A stretch of 64,000 bases of DNA, taken from the NCBI GenBank assembly GCA_003508835.1, contig PUFA01000068.1, positions 248,001 through 312,000 of the forward strand, given 5' to 3'. Positions within the stretch are counted from its first letter, which is position 1. Each line of letters opens with the position of its first letter. A program made the translations under genes and the position numbers. The notes beneath the pieces are model-generated. The model ran no database searches. It worked only from the letters and a program-made list of their open reading frames with translations, and was not told the DNA's origin. The stretch is from Eonycteris spelaea. Its lineage: Eukaryota > Chordata > Mammalia > Chiroptera > Pteropodidae. This document shows, piece by piece, positions 1 to 11,960 of this stretch.

Positions 1-829
1 ATAAACATTTGACAAGTGCATTGCTAGAACTAAAGTAACATAATCTTCAGCAGATAATATTTTCTTCTTTCCTTTACTATTCTCACAAGAAGGGACAACT
101 AAATTATCCTATGGAATAAAGCAGAGATGAATCCATTTGGAGCTAAATAGGCAGTGCACAAAATGTAGATATACTTGTACTCTCATATTCCCTGTATAGA
201 TGTGTGTGGTTTCTCTTAGTTAATTGAAAGCACAGGGCTAACCCACATGATGCCAATTATACAGCAGAAAAATCCTCTTTCCACAACAGCTTTTGGCTGT
301 AATTTCTAAGAATTCACACTAGAAAATTAATAATTTACTCTAGCTATATACAGTTGTATATAATTTTTTTTCTCATAGTATTATTTGGATTTGACAGTGA
401 AGGAAAGGAATTGGAGAGGGTTCCAGAATGTACATTTTGGTAAGGATATTGTTTCTACATTTTATGTTAGTGGATGAAGAGTTTAAGAACTTAATAGCCT
501 GTTTATGAATATATAAGTAATCAGTTGATATTACTGGCACAGAAAAGGAATAGTTTTTCACTGAAAGGAGATAAGTGAGCTTTTTGGAATTCTTCCATTT
601 CCTTAAGAATGTGCATTTCACAAACCCCTCAAGCCACACTGATTACACCTAGACAATAAGGCTTTCCCACCCCAAGGTGACACCACTAGTGTTTCTGCTA
701 AGTACAGAGAGAAAAATTGACTGTATCTTTTCAAGGCAATTGGCAGTTGGGCTATAGTTATCTTTTATTTTTTTTCCATTTTTAAAACAGTCAAAACCGA
801 AGGAACAGCCTGACCAGTTAACCTGCCTG
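1..829. other. Unassigned AT-rich sequence
   Basis: I see no gene, RNA or recognisable repeat here. Two minus-strand open frames (373-639 and 649-834) have low-complexity composition and no motif, and I treat them as chance frames. Confidence 0.5.
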
Positions 830-1155
830 CACAATTACAGGGCAGTGACGATCGCAAGTCTTTGGGGCTGCCTCTGCCTCCCCCAACTCTATTCAGCAAA
901 GGTGCCATCTTCTAAGTGAAACGACACTTAGACAACTGCAGTCATTATAAGACAAATGCAGTTCTCAGGAATTGGAAACGCTTTCCTGTCATCTTCCTGG
1001 CTCAGCATGTTCCCAGGCTTATGATTATCTCACAGCTGCAGACCTCGGAGGATGCTGCTCTTTAGTTAATTCTCAGTGAGGGTTTCTTCTCTGGGATACC
1101 AAAGACTGGATATTGGGTGAATTTTTCCTTTACTGCCACAGCAGTCTGTCCAAAT
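830..1155. promoter_or_regulatory. Non-repetitive, GC-richer island; possible conserved non-coding element
   Basis: This stretch is visibly less AT-rich than its surroundings and matches no repeat I recognise. It holds isolated CpGs (near 849 and 853) and an E-box-like CAGCTG near 1035. It ends at a purine-rich run (about 1160-1195). A cis-regulatory role is only a suggestion from composition and uniqueness. Confidence 0.2.
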
Positions 1156-1369
1156 AAAAGAAGGGGGGGAGGGGAAAGCAAAGAAAAGAAAATGTCTATG
1201 TCCTAGACTATTTCCTACTCTGAGGTTTTTGAAAAGGTCTCTAGTCGCTTGGGTAGCCTTGATGTCCTTAATGATTCAGCCCACACCTTAAGGACCGTTG
1301 GGACAGAGTTCAGCCTTTCCTAAGGAAATTTATGGTAAAATGATTATCTCTTTCTTGATTGTTATTGCG

Positions 1370-1530
1370 ATTAGGAAGAGCACTACACTAGAAATCTGGA
1401 GACTTGGCTTGTTCTTCCAGCTCCACCACAAATCATTTACCTTCTCTGACTTTCACTTTTTTACCTTTAAAATGAGATGTTTATGTTAGATGGTTTCTAA
1501 GGTTATATTCAACTTCCAGTTTCTATGATT
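1370..1530 (+). repeat. MIR-family SINE fragment, sense
   Basis: The order of motifs follows the MIR core: an AGAGCAC-like start, 'CTGGAGACTTGGCTTG', 'CAGCTCCACCAC', a 'TTACCTTCTCTGA' stretch and a 'TAAAATGAGATG' segment. The copy is highly diverged. The subfamily cannot be set by eye. Confidence 0.55.
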
Positions 1531-1649
1531 TTTATAGACTTGTTAATTTACTTCAAGCTAATGATAGTTTGAGGTGCAAACCATCATATTTATTGACACC
1601 ATATTATAAATTAGTTTATACACACACTCTATTTAGAATTACTGAAAAT

Positions 1650-1812
1650 TTAAGATGTCAAACTAATTTACGTTATCTCATTAAATCCTCATGAAAATTT
1701 TTAGGAATTGTTTTAATGTATCAGTAATTCAAGTAAAGAAATATAATCTGACAGATTAAAAGCCATGTAACTTACTCTGCTAGTAAATAGCAGAGTTTGA
1801 AAAATATAAAGA
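1650..1812 (-). repeat. MIR-family SINE fragment, antisense
   Basis: Read on the plus strand it shows the reverse MIR order: a 'TTATCTCATTAAATCCTCA' block, a degraded 'cagatgaggaaactgag' equivalent, then 'GTAACTTACTCTGCTAGTAA' in place of the usual cleared-and-tested segment. Strongly diverged. Confidence 0.5.
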
Positions 1813-1898
1813 TATACTTATTCCATATTTATGGTGTCTTCTACTGTACATCTATTACCTCATTCACTGTTAGATCTTCTCATATTTTAAAGATTACT

Positions 1899-2156
1899 CC
1901 TCAATAATTTATCAAATGACTTCTATGTACCTGGCTCTATTCTAGATACTGAAGATATAGATTATACCATCATGGACCTTATATTATAGTCGAAAGAGAC
2001 ATGCAATAAAAAGATGAAAATTCACCATGTATTAGTGATAAATGGTAAGGAGAAGACTAAATCACAGTAGAAAGACTGAGAATATTAAACTGATGATAGG
2101 GGTAAAGGGGCTTTAAACTTGATTGAGTGGAGTGGCAAGAAAGATTTTCATTATGA
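1899..2156 (-). repeat. L2 LINE, 3' end, antisense; left part of an interrupted copy
   Basis: The plus strand begins with the reverse of the L2 3' terminus (a degraded 'ctatgtacctggctctattctagata' stretch leading to a 'catggacctta' block). It then runs through typical L2 3' untranslated sequence. The copy stops at the HAL1 insertion and resumes after it at about 4524. Nesting shows that this L2 predates the HAL1. Confidence 0.7.
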
Positions 2157-2168
2157 AGGTGATATCTG
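2157..2168. repeat. Left target-site duplication of the HAL1 insertion
   Basis: AGGTGATATCTG here pairs with AGATGATGTCTG at 4512-4523 (10 of 12 identical by eye). The two copies lie exactly where L2 sequence stops and resumes, as expected for target-primed reverse transcription. Confidence 0.6.
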
Positions 2169-4511
2169 GGAGGGGAAAAAATGGCGTAGATGATAGAGGC
2201 TCTGTTCAACCTCTGGCAACCAAAATCAAAATTGTGATGGAAACAAGGAGCAGTAGCAGGAAAAAAACACCTGGGATCTTGATGAACAAGCCATACAAAT
2301 AGGGAGAAATACAAGAAATCATCCTGCAATGGCAGAAGGTGGGACGGGTGAGAACGTAAGGCCACCCAGTCTTGAGTGGCTGAGATGGAGGCTGTGGCAG
2401 CAGTGGCAGAAGCCTCTTGAAGGGGTCCATGTCCACGAGCGGATTTTACGGTGACGAACCTACTCTTTCTGAGCACCAGTGCCCATTCAACTGCACGCAG
2501 TGGACACCAGGGATTTACAGGGAGACATTGTCAGAATGAGGGCCAAGGTGAGAATTGCTCTGTACAGAAGTGCCAGTGTTATCTATTGTTCCCTGTTGAG
2601 CCTCCCCCCTCCCAAGGCCCAGAAACAGTGCCACCATAGCCGTGACCTCATCAAACTGGATAACAGAGGTCGCTCCACCCAGAGGATTCCCAGAAACCCT
2701 GCCTCCCCCAACTCATGGCCCCACCCAAGGCACATCCAGGTATATCCTCAGCAAGTCAGGTGTTTTTTGCTGAGCAGTGCCTAAACTCACACTGGAGGCT
2801 GTTGGCCTTGATTTCTGGTGTGGAGTTTTGAGGAAACTATAAGGATAGTATTTGTGGATTGCTTGCTGAAATTTTAACAGGTGGACCTGGATGGGTAGAA
2901 GCTTGGGCTTAATTTGGCCTGCAGCTGAACCCTGCTCAGGTTTGTGCCACTGGGCATAAGCTTCACAAATCCACTCTAATAAGACCGGGAGACTTAGGAG
3001 CTTTGCTTTTGTACATAGAAACAGACATGGAAAGGCAGCCAAAATGGGAAGACAAAGAAGAGAAACCATATAAGAGAACAGAACAGAGATCCAGATTAAT
3101 GGAGTCAAGTAATCTAACAGATGCAGGTTCAAAACACTGGTTATAAAGATGCTCAATGAACTTTGGAAATGTAGATAAATTCAGTGAGAACTTCAACAAA
3201 GAGATAAAAACAAAAAATGGAAATGGAAATTATAAAGAACCAGTCTGAAATGAAGAACACATTATCTGAGATGAGAAGTATATTAAATGGAATAAACAAA
3301 GGAATAACAAAGTAATAAAAAGGATCAAATGCCCTAACTAGAGGATGGGAAAGCCAAGGACACACAATCAGAATGGCAAGAATAAGATGCCAAGACTATA
3401 AAAATAATTTAAGGAGATATGGACACTATTAAGGGTAACTGAAGAAAATCAAGATGTTGAACAGCTGTTTGAAGAAATAATGATGGAAAACTTCCCTAAC
3501 CTGGTGAAGGAAATGGACATAAAACCCCAGGAAGCTCAGAGAATTCCAAAAATCAGGATCCAAAGAGCCCACACCAAGACACATCATAATTAAAAGCCAA
3601 AGTTAAATACAAAAAAGAATATAAAAGCAGCAAGAGAAAACAAATAGTTACTTATAAGGGAAACCCATAAGACTGGCAGCTGATTTCTCAAAAGAAACTA
3701 TGCAGGACAGAAGGGCTTGGCAAAAAATATTTGACAGATGAAGACCCAGGATCTACAACCAAGAATTTTATCCAGCAAAGCTATCATTTAGAGTTGAAGG
3801 ACAGATAAAGAGCTTCCCAGACAAAAATAAGCTAAAGGAATTTATCACCACCAAGCCAGTATTACAGGAAATGTTGAGGACTTCTTTAAGAAGAAAAAAC
3901 ATATCAAAAACAGGAATGAAGAAAGGTAACAACTACATTCTATCAATAAGTACCTCAAATGGAAAAAAATTAAGTGCTTCCAACCAAAAGATAGAGTGGC
4001 TGAAAGGATAAGAAAACAAGACCCTATGTATGCTGTCTACAAAGATCACTTCAGATTAAAAGACATACATAGACTAACAGGAAGGGGATGAAAAAAGATA
4101 TTGCTTGATGGACCTAGATGGTATTTAATCAGACAGAGAAAGGTAAACACTATATGATTTCACTTATATGTGTAATCTAAGGAATAAAAAGAACAAACTA
4201 ATCAAAAACAGACTCACAAATATAGTGGACAATTTGGTGATGGACAGAGAGGAGGGAAATTGGGGGGGGCTGGAGAAAGGGGTGAAGGGTTAAAGAAGTA
4301 CAAATAAGTAACTGATGGATGGTCACAGGGATGGAGAGCATTGAACAGGGAATGCAGTTAGCATTAATATGTTGGCTAGGTGGAGGGTCAGGGAGGGAGG
4401 GAGCAATTGGGATCATTTATGAACTATATAGATGCATAACCAATGTACTGTATACTTGAAACTAATTAAAATAAATAAATTGAAATAAATAAATAAAGAG
4501 CAAAAAATTAA
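2169..4511 (+). mobile_element. HAL1 half-LINE, near full length
   Basis: This element is about 2.3 kb. It has a GC-rich 5' untranslated region (about 2169-2960), an ORF1-like region (about 2990-3960) and a 3' untranslated region ending in a TAAA-rich tail (about 4470-4497). I see no ORF2/reverse-transcriptase segment, which is the defining trait of HAL1, a non-autonomous L1 relative that keeps only ORF1. The ORF1 region encodes the coiled-coil stretch and the RNA-binding C-terminal part, but frameshifts and stops break it on the plus strand. The 3' end carries the 'ACTTATATGTGTAATCTAA' and 'GTATACTTGAAACTAATTAA' signatures shared with Laurasiatherian L1/HAL1 tails. Target duplications flank it at 2157 and 4512. 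The minus-strand open frames in it (2057-2476, 2206-2436, 2713-3156) are shadows. Confidence 0.8.
2990..3960 (+). pseudogene. HAL1 ORF1 remnant (broken)
   Basis: Sense codons for a charged, Glu/Lys/Asn-rich coiled-coil segment (about 3180-3300) are followed by an ORF1 C-terminal region. Blocks around 3470-3560 and 3720-3900 read like the L1 ORF1p RNA-binding and C-terminal domains. No continuous frame survives. L1-family ORF1p is an RNA-binding trimeric protein of the retrotransposition RNP. This copy is dead. Confidence 0.6.
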
Positions 4512-4523
4512 AGATGATGTCTG
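4512..4523. repeat. Right target-site duplication of the HAL1 insertion
   Basis: AGATGATGTCTG is the partner of 2157-2168. It directly follows the A-rich tail of the HAL1. Confidence 0.6.
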
Positions 4524-5765
4524 AGGAAGGACTAAGATGAGGGAATAAGATATATAGATAACTTGAGGAGCAACATTATAAGCAGAAGGAAGAGTGAATT
4601 TAAAGATCCTGAAGAATAAGTGTCCCTAGAGTGTATAACAACAACCAATGGGGACTGGTGTTGACTAGAATGCAATGAAAAGAACAAGGTAAAGATGACA
4701 TAGGTAACAATGAGATATATGAGTGATGGTAGGAAACAGATTAATAAAATATGGGGTCTTATAGGCTATTGGAAAATCTTTGCCTCTAATTTTGAGTGAG
4801 GCGTAAAGTCATTGGATGGTTCTGAGAGGAATGACCTATTTAACTTATATTGCAGAAATGTCATCTGGTTGCTGTGTTAAAGAATGGAATGTAGAGGAGT
4901 AATACAGAAAGCAGGGAGGACAGTTAAGGGTAATAGTGATGATGATCTAAATGGAGGGTAATATTGGTTTCAACTATGCCTACAATGATGGTGTTAGAAG
5001 TAGCAAGAAGTGTTAAGATTCTAGGTATTTGAAGATAGGGCCTACAGGATTTCCAGATGAATTAAATAAGGTTTAACAATAAAGAGACGGATTAAGTGGA
5101 CGTGGTGGTTTATAAAATGGCTCACCTATTAAATATCCATGGAGACATTAAGTGGTTTAATATATGAGTCCAGAGTTTAGAGTAGAGATCTGAGATGGAG
5201 ACACAAAATTTTAAATAACCACCATATAGATATGGCATTTAAGATTTTGAGAATGTATGCTATTTCTATGGGTATAAATATAAATAGGAAAAAACAAACA
5301 AACAAACAAACACACATGAGTTCCAAAAACTAAACCTGAGGTATTCTGGGATTGAGGGCATGGGAACTAGAGAAAGACCGTCAAAAGATTATAAGAATTA
5401 CTAGTTAACAGGCAAGTGAAAAACCAGGACCTACTCTAGTTCCCTGGAAGACAAGCAGGAAGAAAATTTTTCAAGAATTAGGGAATGATTAACTCTACCA
5501 AACAACAGTGATAGGTCAAGTGATATGCTGTCTGGGAATCTACTATTCGATATAGCAATGTGAAGGTGATTGGTAACCAGGATCTTGGTAGAGACAAAAA
5601 GAAATCGATTGGTTTGGATTCAGGAGAACATGCAAGAAACTGAGACTGCAAGACCAGACAATTCATCTGGAGGATTTTGCTCAAAAGAGAAAGAGAAGAA
5701 TGAGATGGTAACTGACATGAAGCCGTTATAAGAATAATTAAGATGGTTGGTAATAGACATTATCT
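4524..5765 (-). repeat. L2 LINE, antisense; right part of the interrupted copy
   Basis: L2 resumes after the HAL1 and extends from 3' untranslated sequence into reverse-transcriptase-coding sequence, read in reverse. Recognisable antisense blocks include 'GACCTATTTAACTTATATTGCAG' near 4830, 'GGAGACATTAAGTGG' near 5140, and 'GATAGGTCAAGTGATATG' near 5510. The last lies in the reverse-transcriptase-coding part of CR1/L2 elements. A short (CAAA)n tract sits inside at about 5289-5313. The copy is ancient and frameless. Its distal edge is uncertain. Confidence 0.65.
5289..5313. repeat. (CAAA)n simple repeat
   Basis: About five CAAA units followed by CACACA, inside the antisense L2. Confidence 0.85.
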
Positions 5766-5829
5766 AAAAATGCTTTACTTTCTTAGCATAATAAAGAAAC
5801 AACAGGATCAGGGTTGATAAGCATCATTA

Positions 5830-5935
5830 ATTCGATCAGTAAATACTTATTGAATCCTTTCTTTGTGTCAGTTACTGCTCAAAGGTGCTGAATACATAGC
5901 AGTAAACCTTCAGAGATCTTTGTTTAAAAAAGTAA
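5830..5935 (-). repeat. L2 3' end fragment, antisense
   Basis: The plus-strand text 'AGTAAATACTTATTGAATCC' followed by a degraded 'tgtgtcagttactgctcaaaggtgctgaatac' is the reverse of the L2 3' terminus. It is a second, separate insertion beside the longer L2. Confidence 0.6.
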
Positions 5936-5944
5936 AAAGTTCTA

Positions 5945-6540
5945 TGCAGAAGATTAAAGCAGATTTTGTATAAAAGGAAGATTGACCAGTGGCTACTAGA
6001 GATTGCATATTCAAAATTGAAGTTTGAGAAATCCCCATGATAGCCTTCAAGTCCACAGAACTCAGAAAAGCCATTATACCTATGGCTACAGTGTATTACA
6101 GCAAAGAATATGAACTAAAACCAGCAAAGGGAAAATTTGCATTGGACAGAGTCCAGAAAAGAGGTATAGGTTTACAGTTGTCCCTTCCATTGGTGTCGTG
6201 CAGACAGCAGTTACTTCTACCAGAACAATGTGTGGAAATATTTATGGAGTAGTCCCAATCAGGGACATTCACTCATGCCTTGATGTCCCGAGTTTTATTT
6301 GGGGTTAGTCACATAAGCATGGCTGACTAGGTGCCTACATGGTTGACCTTAGTTGTACTGTCTCTACCCCTTACAGAGGTCAAGCTGATACCCCTGGCCT
6401 AAGTCTCTTATCATAAACTATCTGATGTGGCCATACCATGGGTAAAGACACTTACGAGGCAGAATATTTTAAGGATTTAGAGGTTCCCTCACAGGAGCAG
6501 GTCAAGGGCCAAATTTTTCTTTGGGAGATTTTCTCTCGTA
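5945..6540 (-). mobile_element. Probable old LTR-type element, family not assigned
   Basis: This is a moderately GC-rich, non-L1 block. An AATAAA signal appears on the minus strand near 6293-6298 (plus-strand TTTATTTGG). The organisation (U3-like stretch, polyadenylation signal, short U5-like stretch) suggests an LTR, but I cannot place the termini or find a target duplication. The 71-codon plus-strand frame at 6037-6252 lies inside it and has no recognisable domain. Confidence 0.35.
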
Positions 6541-7620
6541 CTATAATTTTTAATGTTTTTATGTAAATATTCATATATCAAATACTGTTGTAATCTTTAA
6601 AGGAATCTAGTATTTTCTTACTTCAGCAACTCTCTTAGCCTTCAAAAGTTCAGCTAGAATTTCTGAATGTTTTAGACATTCAATCTGATTTTTCTTTCTA
6701 TTTTTTTGGCTAAAAAGTTAGTGGTTTGCATTATTTGATTTCAAGATTCTAGGCTGAATCAACTGTGTCCAAATTGGTAAACAAATTAGTTTTCATTACT
6801 GAACAGCTTGAAATAATTTAACAATTTTCATTCAAAAGATTAAAAAGATGGAATACATTTATGACTGCTGAAAATTAGTATAATTATCAGAAAATCTGAG
6901 AACAAAAATAATCTTTAACAGACGTGAGAATATTGAATTTCAAATCTATTGTTTCTCATCATAAAAATAAACATTTCAAGTTGTAAAAACTAAGAGATTT
7001 AAAAAAATAAACAGCAGTTTATGACCCAAAAGGAGATGATCAAACTGTACAAAATAAACAACCTTCAAAATATAATCTATAACTGTTGTGCTAATGTTTT
7101 AGGCAACTCCTAAAGAATTTTCACCATAGAAATCTCTATATATATGTTTTGCATATATTTTGAAGCTTTTGGATTTGCCATATTAGTTTCATTAATAACC
7201 AAGAAACAAAATGTGATGTTTCCATAATTCACACAGGTGTCATTCCAGTACTGAAACAGAACAGAACACCTATTTTAAACTTTGCTTATAAGCACATGCT
7301 CAGAATTTAATTATGAAAGGAAAGGTAATAATTCTGATTATTTAATATGAAAAAATTGTGGTGTTCAAAGAGGAAATATCAGTTTATTATACTTTTGGAG
7401 TCTATTTGGGGAAAGGAAAGAGTTGGAGGACAGAACTGAATTAGGGGTGCTTGATATGGTACCTGGAATTGTGCTATAGTTTTCAAGGGTCTTTCATTAA
7501 TGTTGCTTGCTCTTTATTTCTAAGGGCCAACTTTCATCAAATCTATAAGTAAGTCAGTAAAAGAAGGATAAACACTAATTTATTATTTGCTGTTTGCTTA
7601 TAATACTAAATATATATTTT
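6541..7620. other. Unassigned AT-rich sequence
   Basis: I recognise no gene or repeat. It is rich in A/T runs and ends at a MIR. Confidence 0.5.
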
Positions 7621-7639
7621 TAGCATCATCTAATTGGTT

Positions 7640-7795
7640 TTCCAAAAAAAGAAACCACCTATAATTATGGTATTATTATGCCCATTTAACAGGATGAAAT
7701 GAGGATTCGAGAGGCTGGATAACTCGCCCAAAGATAAACAGTAAGGAGCAGGAATGAAACGTGAACCTAGGTCATTCCCAGAATACCATGTGAAA
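7640..7795 (-). repeat. MIR-family SINE fragment, antisense
   Basis: The plus strand carries 'CCCATTTAACAGGATGAAAT' followed by 'GAGAGGCTGGATAACTCGCC' and 'GTGAACCTAGGTC', the classic reverse MIR core order. The match is clear although diverged. Confidence 0.75.
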
Positions 7796-7904
7796 TTGTG
7801 AAGATGTTTCTGTCAAGGAAAGTGATCTAAAGGTTCAGATTAGAAAAGGTTATCTATGAGTCAACAGAATAAATAATATAATTGCGAATTAGAAACAATC
7901 ATTA

Positions 7905-9745
7905 AGCCAACACAAATGCTTATTAAGTATTAGAGTTATTTTGTGCCATGATAAAAACATAACTTTTTTTCCAAAGGACATACAGAAGAAAAGATTCTCA
8001 AATCAGTGATTATAATGACTGTGGAACATAGATGAAAGCATTCTGTTCCTTGTGGGCTAAGGGGGGTAAGATGAGAGCTGTGCTTAAAACATGAATTCTT
8101 CAGGGAGGTGAACTTTGAAAGTATATTCCAGGCAAAGATGATAAGCGTAAAGAAAGGCGTAGAAGCATGAAAGATTGTAGTCTACTTAAGGAAGGAGGAA
8201 TTTACTGATTTGACCATAGCGTGAAACGTATAAGGGGATTTAAAAGAAGATGTGACATGATTGAGAACAAAATATTAGGATCAGATTGCCTATTTTAAAA
8301 AAATTTGTAGTTTATTCTGTAGTCAAAGGATAACCATTGAGAGGGAATGCTATGAATGATATCTGTGTATCAGAGTTTTAAAAATGCTTGCTTTTTTGTT
8401 TTAAGAGGTGGAATGATTTCTCTCTGAATCAGTTAACTTTTATTTAGAAAAACATCTTGACGGATTACTTTGAATGTAAAAGATGTAAGACGCTCTCTTT
8501 CCTGCCTCCCCCCACTGGAAGGTAGTTTGGAAAAAAGCAGGAAAGTAAAATGGTACATAAGCTGAACTGCATAAATTAACAGGAAGATAGGTGCACAGGA
8601 AAAGAAGTAGGAGGAGAAAAGGGGCTATGCGAAATCACACTGGGCATAAGAAAAAAAAAATACCGTTAAGATTTTGAGCATTTGAGAAGGTCTGAAATAT
8701 TCTTAAAAACAGCAGAATCTAACTTTTAGTCTTGTGGTGCTCCATTGTAATTTTTTCCTTATTGCTTCAAACTATGGTAAAATTTACATATATCCTTTGT
8801 GTAAATGTACCCGGGGAAAAGCGATGAAAAAGGACTGTATCTCATATCACAGTGGCATATGTCAGAGAAGAAAACAGCTGTGGGAGAAAAAAAAAAAAAA
8901 CTGAATTCTAAATGAGTTTTAGAATCTGTTAGGTATACAAAAGAAGGGATAGAAGCAACTATGAGAATGAAATTTCCATACAGATTCACAGAAATCATGT
9001 GGAAATATGTTGGTTTCCCAAATACACACAAGGTAGAAATTTTTAAAAAAAATTCTTTTAAATACCATATGACTTTGATAAACAGGAAAGAAGTGTTACA
9101 CCTAGTTAAGTCATTCTTACAGTGTCCTATATAAGGACAATAGTAACTTGAATTACGTAATTAGCAGTGGAGATGCAAAATATTAGATAGGAACGAGGTA
9201 AGAATTTGGTAATTATTTAGAAAAGCTACGATTTTCCTATTTCTGTACAGTGGGATAGATGGTAGTACCACTTACTAAGATAGAGAATAGTGGAGAGAAA
9301 TAGTGGGGTTAAAATAAGAGTTATGTTTGGCTGTGCTGAATTTGCAATGTCTATTAGATAACTACATGGAGATTTTTTTCACCACTCTGTTTATAATCAC
9401 CTCCCCCCCCCAAAAAAAATAGTATGTGCAAAGAGATGTGGAGGCATTGGATAGAGCCTACAAAATTTAAGAGGCCTAGCAGAAAAGGAAAAGTAAGAAA
9501 AAGAGCCTAAAATGGAAAGAATATTAAGTATGATGTGATGAAAGCAAGACAAAAGGTTTTAAAGAATATAGGAGGGTTAATTTGTGTCAGATGCTGTTGA
9601 GCATTTGCCTGAGATAGGAGCAGGCAAGTAGTCTTTGACTTGGACATTTGGTAGTCACTGGTAACAACGACAAGAGTATATTTAATGGTGTGATGAGGGA
9701 GTAGTATGAGTATAGTATGGAACGTGAGGAAGGAAAGACAATTAC
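7905..9745 (-). repeat. Second long L2 LINE, antisense
   Basis: It starts with the reverse L2 3' terminus (near 7910-7960). The 3' untranslated blocks 'TATATTCCAGGCAAAGATG' (8121) and 'GATGTGACATGATTGAGAAC' (8249) follow. From about 9240 there are coding-region blocks in reverse, such as 'GGTAGTACCACTTACTAAGATA' and 'GTCAGATGCTGTTGAGCA'. The middle (about 8490-9210) is too diverged to follow confidently. Minus-strand open frames inside (8759-9031, 9750-9983) do not reconstruct an L2 protein. Confidence 0.55.
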
Positions 9746-10069
9746 TACCTTAAAGAACTCTTTTGCAATGTACTAAAATTTCAGAAAAAAAAGGTAGTAA
9801 TTTCAGAAGGAATATTATATCATGAAAGTGCATACATTGTTTAATATGAGAGTTATTAGAGATATTTGCATGTTCCTGGGACTGTTCCAGAATGGACAGA
9901 TAAATTATAAAGTATGTAATTATAGGAACTGAGTCCATAAAAAACATTATGATAATACCCTTTAGTTGTCTTGCAAAAGACACCTGCTTCTCCCCAGACG
10001 TTAAAGTTCCCAGATCCTGAAAGTTTGCAGTTCGGTTAATAATATCGTAGTTGACACATCAGTCCATTT

Positions 10070-11960
10070 ATTTTTCTTGTTTAAATAAACTTTTTTATTT
10101 TAGAATAGTTTTAAATTTCCAGAAAGCTTGCAAATGTAGTACAGAGTGTTTACTCATATTCAACCCATATTTCTCCCTTTATCAACATCTTACATTAGTA
10201 TGGTACATATGGCCCAGTTAATAAATATTAATAAACATTAATAAACAAATATTTCTACATTATCATTAACTAAAATCTATTCTTTATTCAGATTTGTTTG
10301 GTTTTTACTAGCGTCATTCTCCCATTCCAGGAACATCATATGTCCTTAGTGCTTCTTGTCTATTACAGTGTCTCAGAGTTTCTTTGTTTTTGATAACCTC
10401 AGAAACAGGAAATACTAGTCAAATTTGGTAGAATTTCCCTCAATTGTGATTTTTCTGATCCTTTTCTCATGATTAGACTGGAGTTATTAACTTTTGAAAT
10501 GACCACAGAGATATAAAGCACCAGTCTTATTACATCATATCACGATAACATTGTATTGATATAACATTACTGTTGATGTTAGGTTAGATTACATGGCTGA
10601 GTTAGTGTTTGGCAAGATTCTCCGTTATAATGTTACTCATTTTTCCACTTTGCATACTGTGATCTTTAGGAAGACATCATTATGTAGAGTACACACTTAA
10701 GGACTCAGAAATAATGTTCCACTTCCTTAAATCAGAGTATCTACATACAGTATTTGGAATTCTTCTGCAAGAGTTTAGTCCCCACCCATTTACTTCTTTA
10801 CTTATTTATTCTATTATTTATTTACTTCATTATAGACTCATTAGTATTTATTTTTATAGTTGGAGTTATAATTAAATTCAAAACCATTTATTCTGTTTCT
10901 CAAGTTGTTCCAGCGTTTAGCCACTGGGAACACTTAGTTGACACCTGTCTCTCTCTGACATACCCACGTCATGTGGTGTTTGTTTCCTTAAGAGCACTTC
11001 TTATTTTCTGGCACTATAAAGTACCGCAGTAATGCTTTGTAAAGTTGCTGCTTCAATCTATAATTCACCATTTCTCCAAGGAGCCTTTGTTCTTTGTATA
11101 GGAGAATAGTATAAGAAAAAAAGATCTGGGTACTAGGTACACTCATTGCTCCTGGATGTTTTCTTCTAGATTCTTTCAAATGATGGAACAGGGAAATATA
11201 TGTGTGTATGCTAACCCATGTATATCACTTATCTGTGCATATTTTTAAATTTTAAATTCCAATTGTTAATTTTCGTATATAGGTGAAACTATTACTTCTT
11301 GTATACTGATCTTGTTCCCTGTGATTACACTCACTTAGTTCCAGTAATTTTTTTTTTGTAGATTCTTTGAGATTTTCTATATAGACATCATGTCATCTGT
11401 GAATAGAGACAGTTTTGTGTTTGATTTCTTTCTAATCTGTATACCTTTAATTTCCTTGTCAGATTATACTACCTAAGATTTTCAGTGTGATGTTGAATAG
11501 GAATGAGGAGACAAAACATCCTTACTTTGGTTCGCCTGACTGGAAATTTAAAAATTTTATTGATCTTTCAAGAAACAGAATTTTGGTTTTATTGATTTTT
11601 TTCCTACTGTTTTTCTGCTTTCAATTTCACCAATTTGTGCTTTAATTTTTTTTCTGCTTTTTTAAAATACAAATTGCTCTTTTTTTCTCTGGTTTCCTAG
11701 ATGTGTAAGCTGAGGTTATTTTAGATAGTTCTGAAATCTTGTTCTGAAATCTGCTTTATCTGAAATTAATATGGGTTCATATTCATCTTTATTTTAAAAT
11801 TTTTAACCTTTTGGAGCTTTATATTAAAAGTGAGTTTTTTATGTATCGCATAGATTTGGGTTTTATAGTTGTGTTTTATATTTTTATCCACTGTAACAAT
11901 TTTGGTATTTTAATTGATGTATTTACCATTTATTTTGAAATGGATATTGACATATTTTAT
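10070..11960 (-). repeat. Old L1 (L1M-type), 3' untranslated region and ORF2 part, antisense
   Basis: From 10070 the plus strand reads as the reverse of an old L1 3' untranslated region ('TTACATTAGTATGGTACATA', 'TTATTTGGAATTCTTCTG', 'TCATTATAGACTCATTAG'). From about 11330 it reads as reverse ORF2 ('GATTCTTTGAGATTTTCTAT', 'TCAGTGTGATGTTGAATAGG'). A jump near 11530-11560 skips part of ORF2. The remainder ('TTTTGGTTTTATTGATTTTT') continues the antisense ORF2 to about 11960. Every frame is broken. Confidence 0.7.

Noticed and set aside
2057..3156. Several overlapping open frames on both strands (up to 147 codons)
   Set aside because: They lie in the GC-rich 5' untranslated and ORF1 regions of the HAL1 and mostly on its antisense strand. 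GC-rich repeat sequence gives long chance frames.
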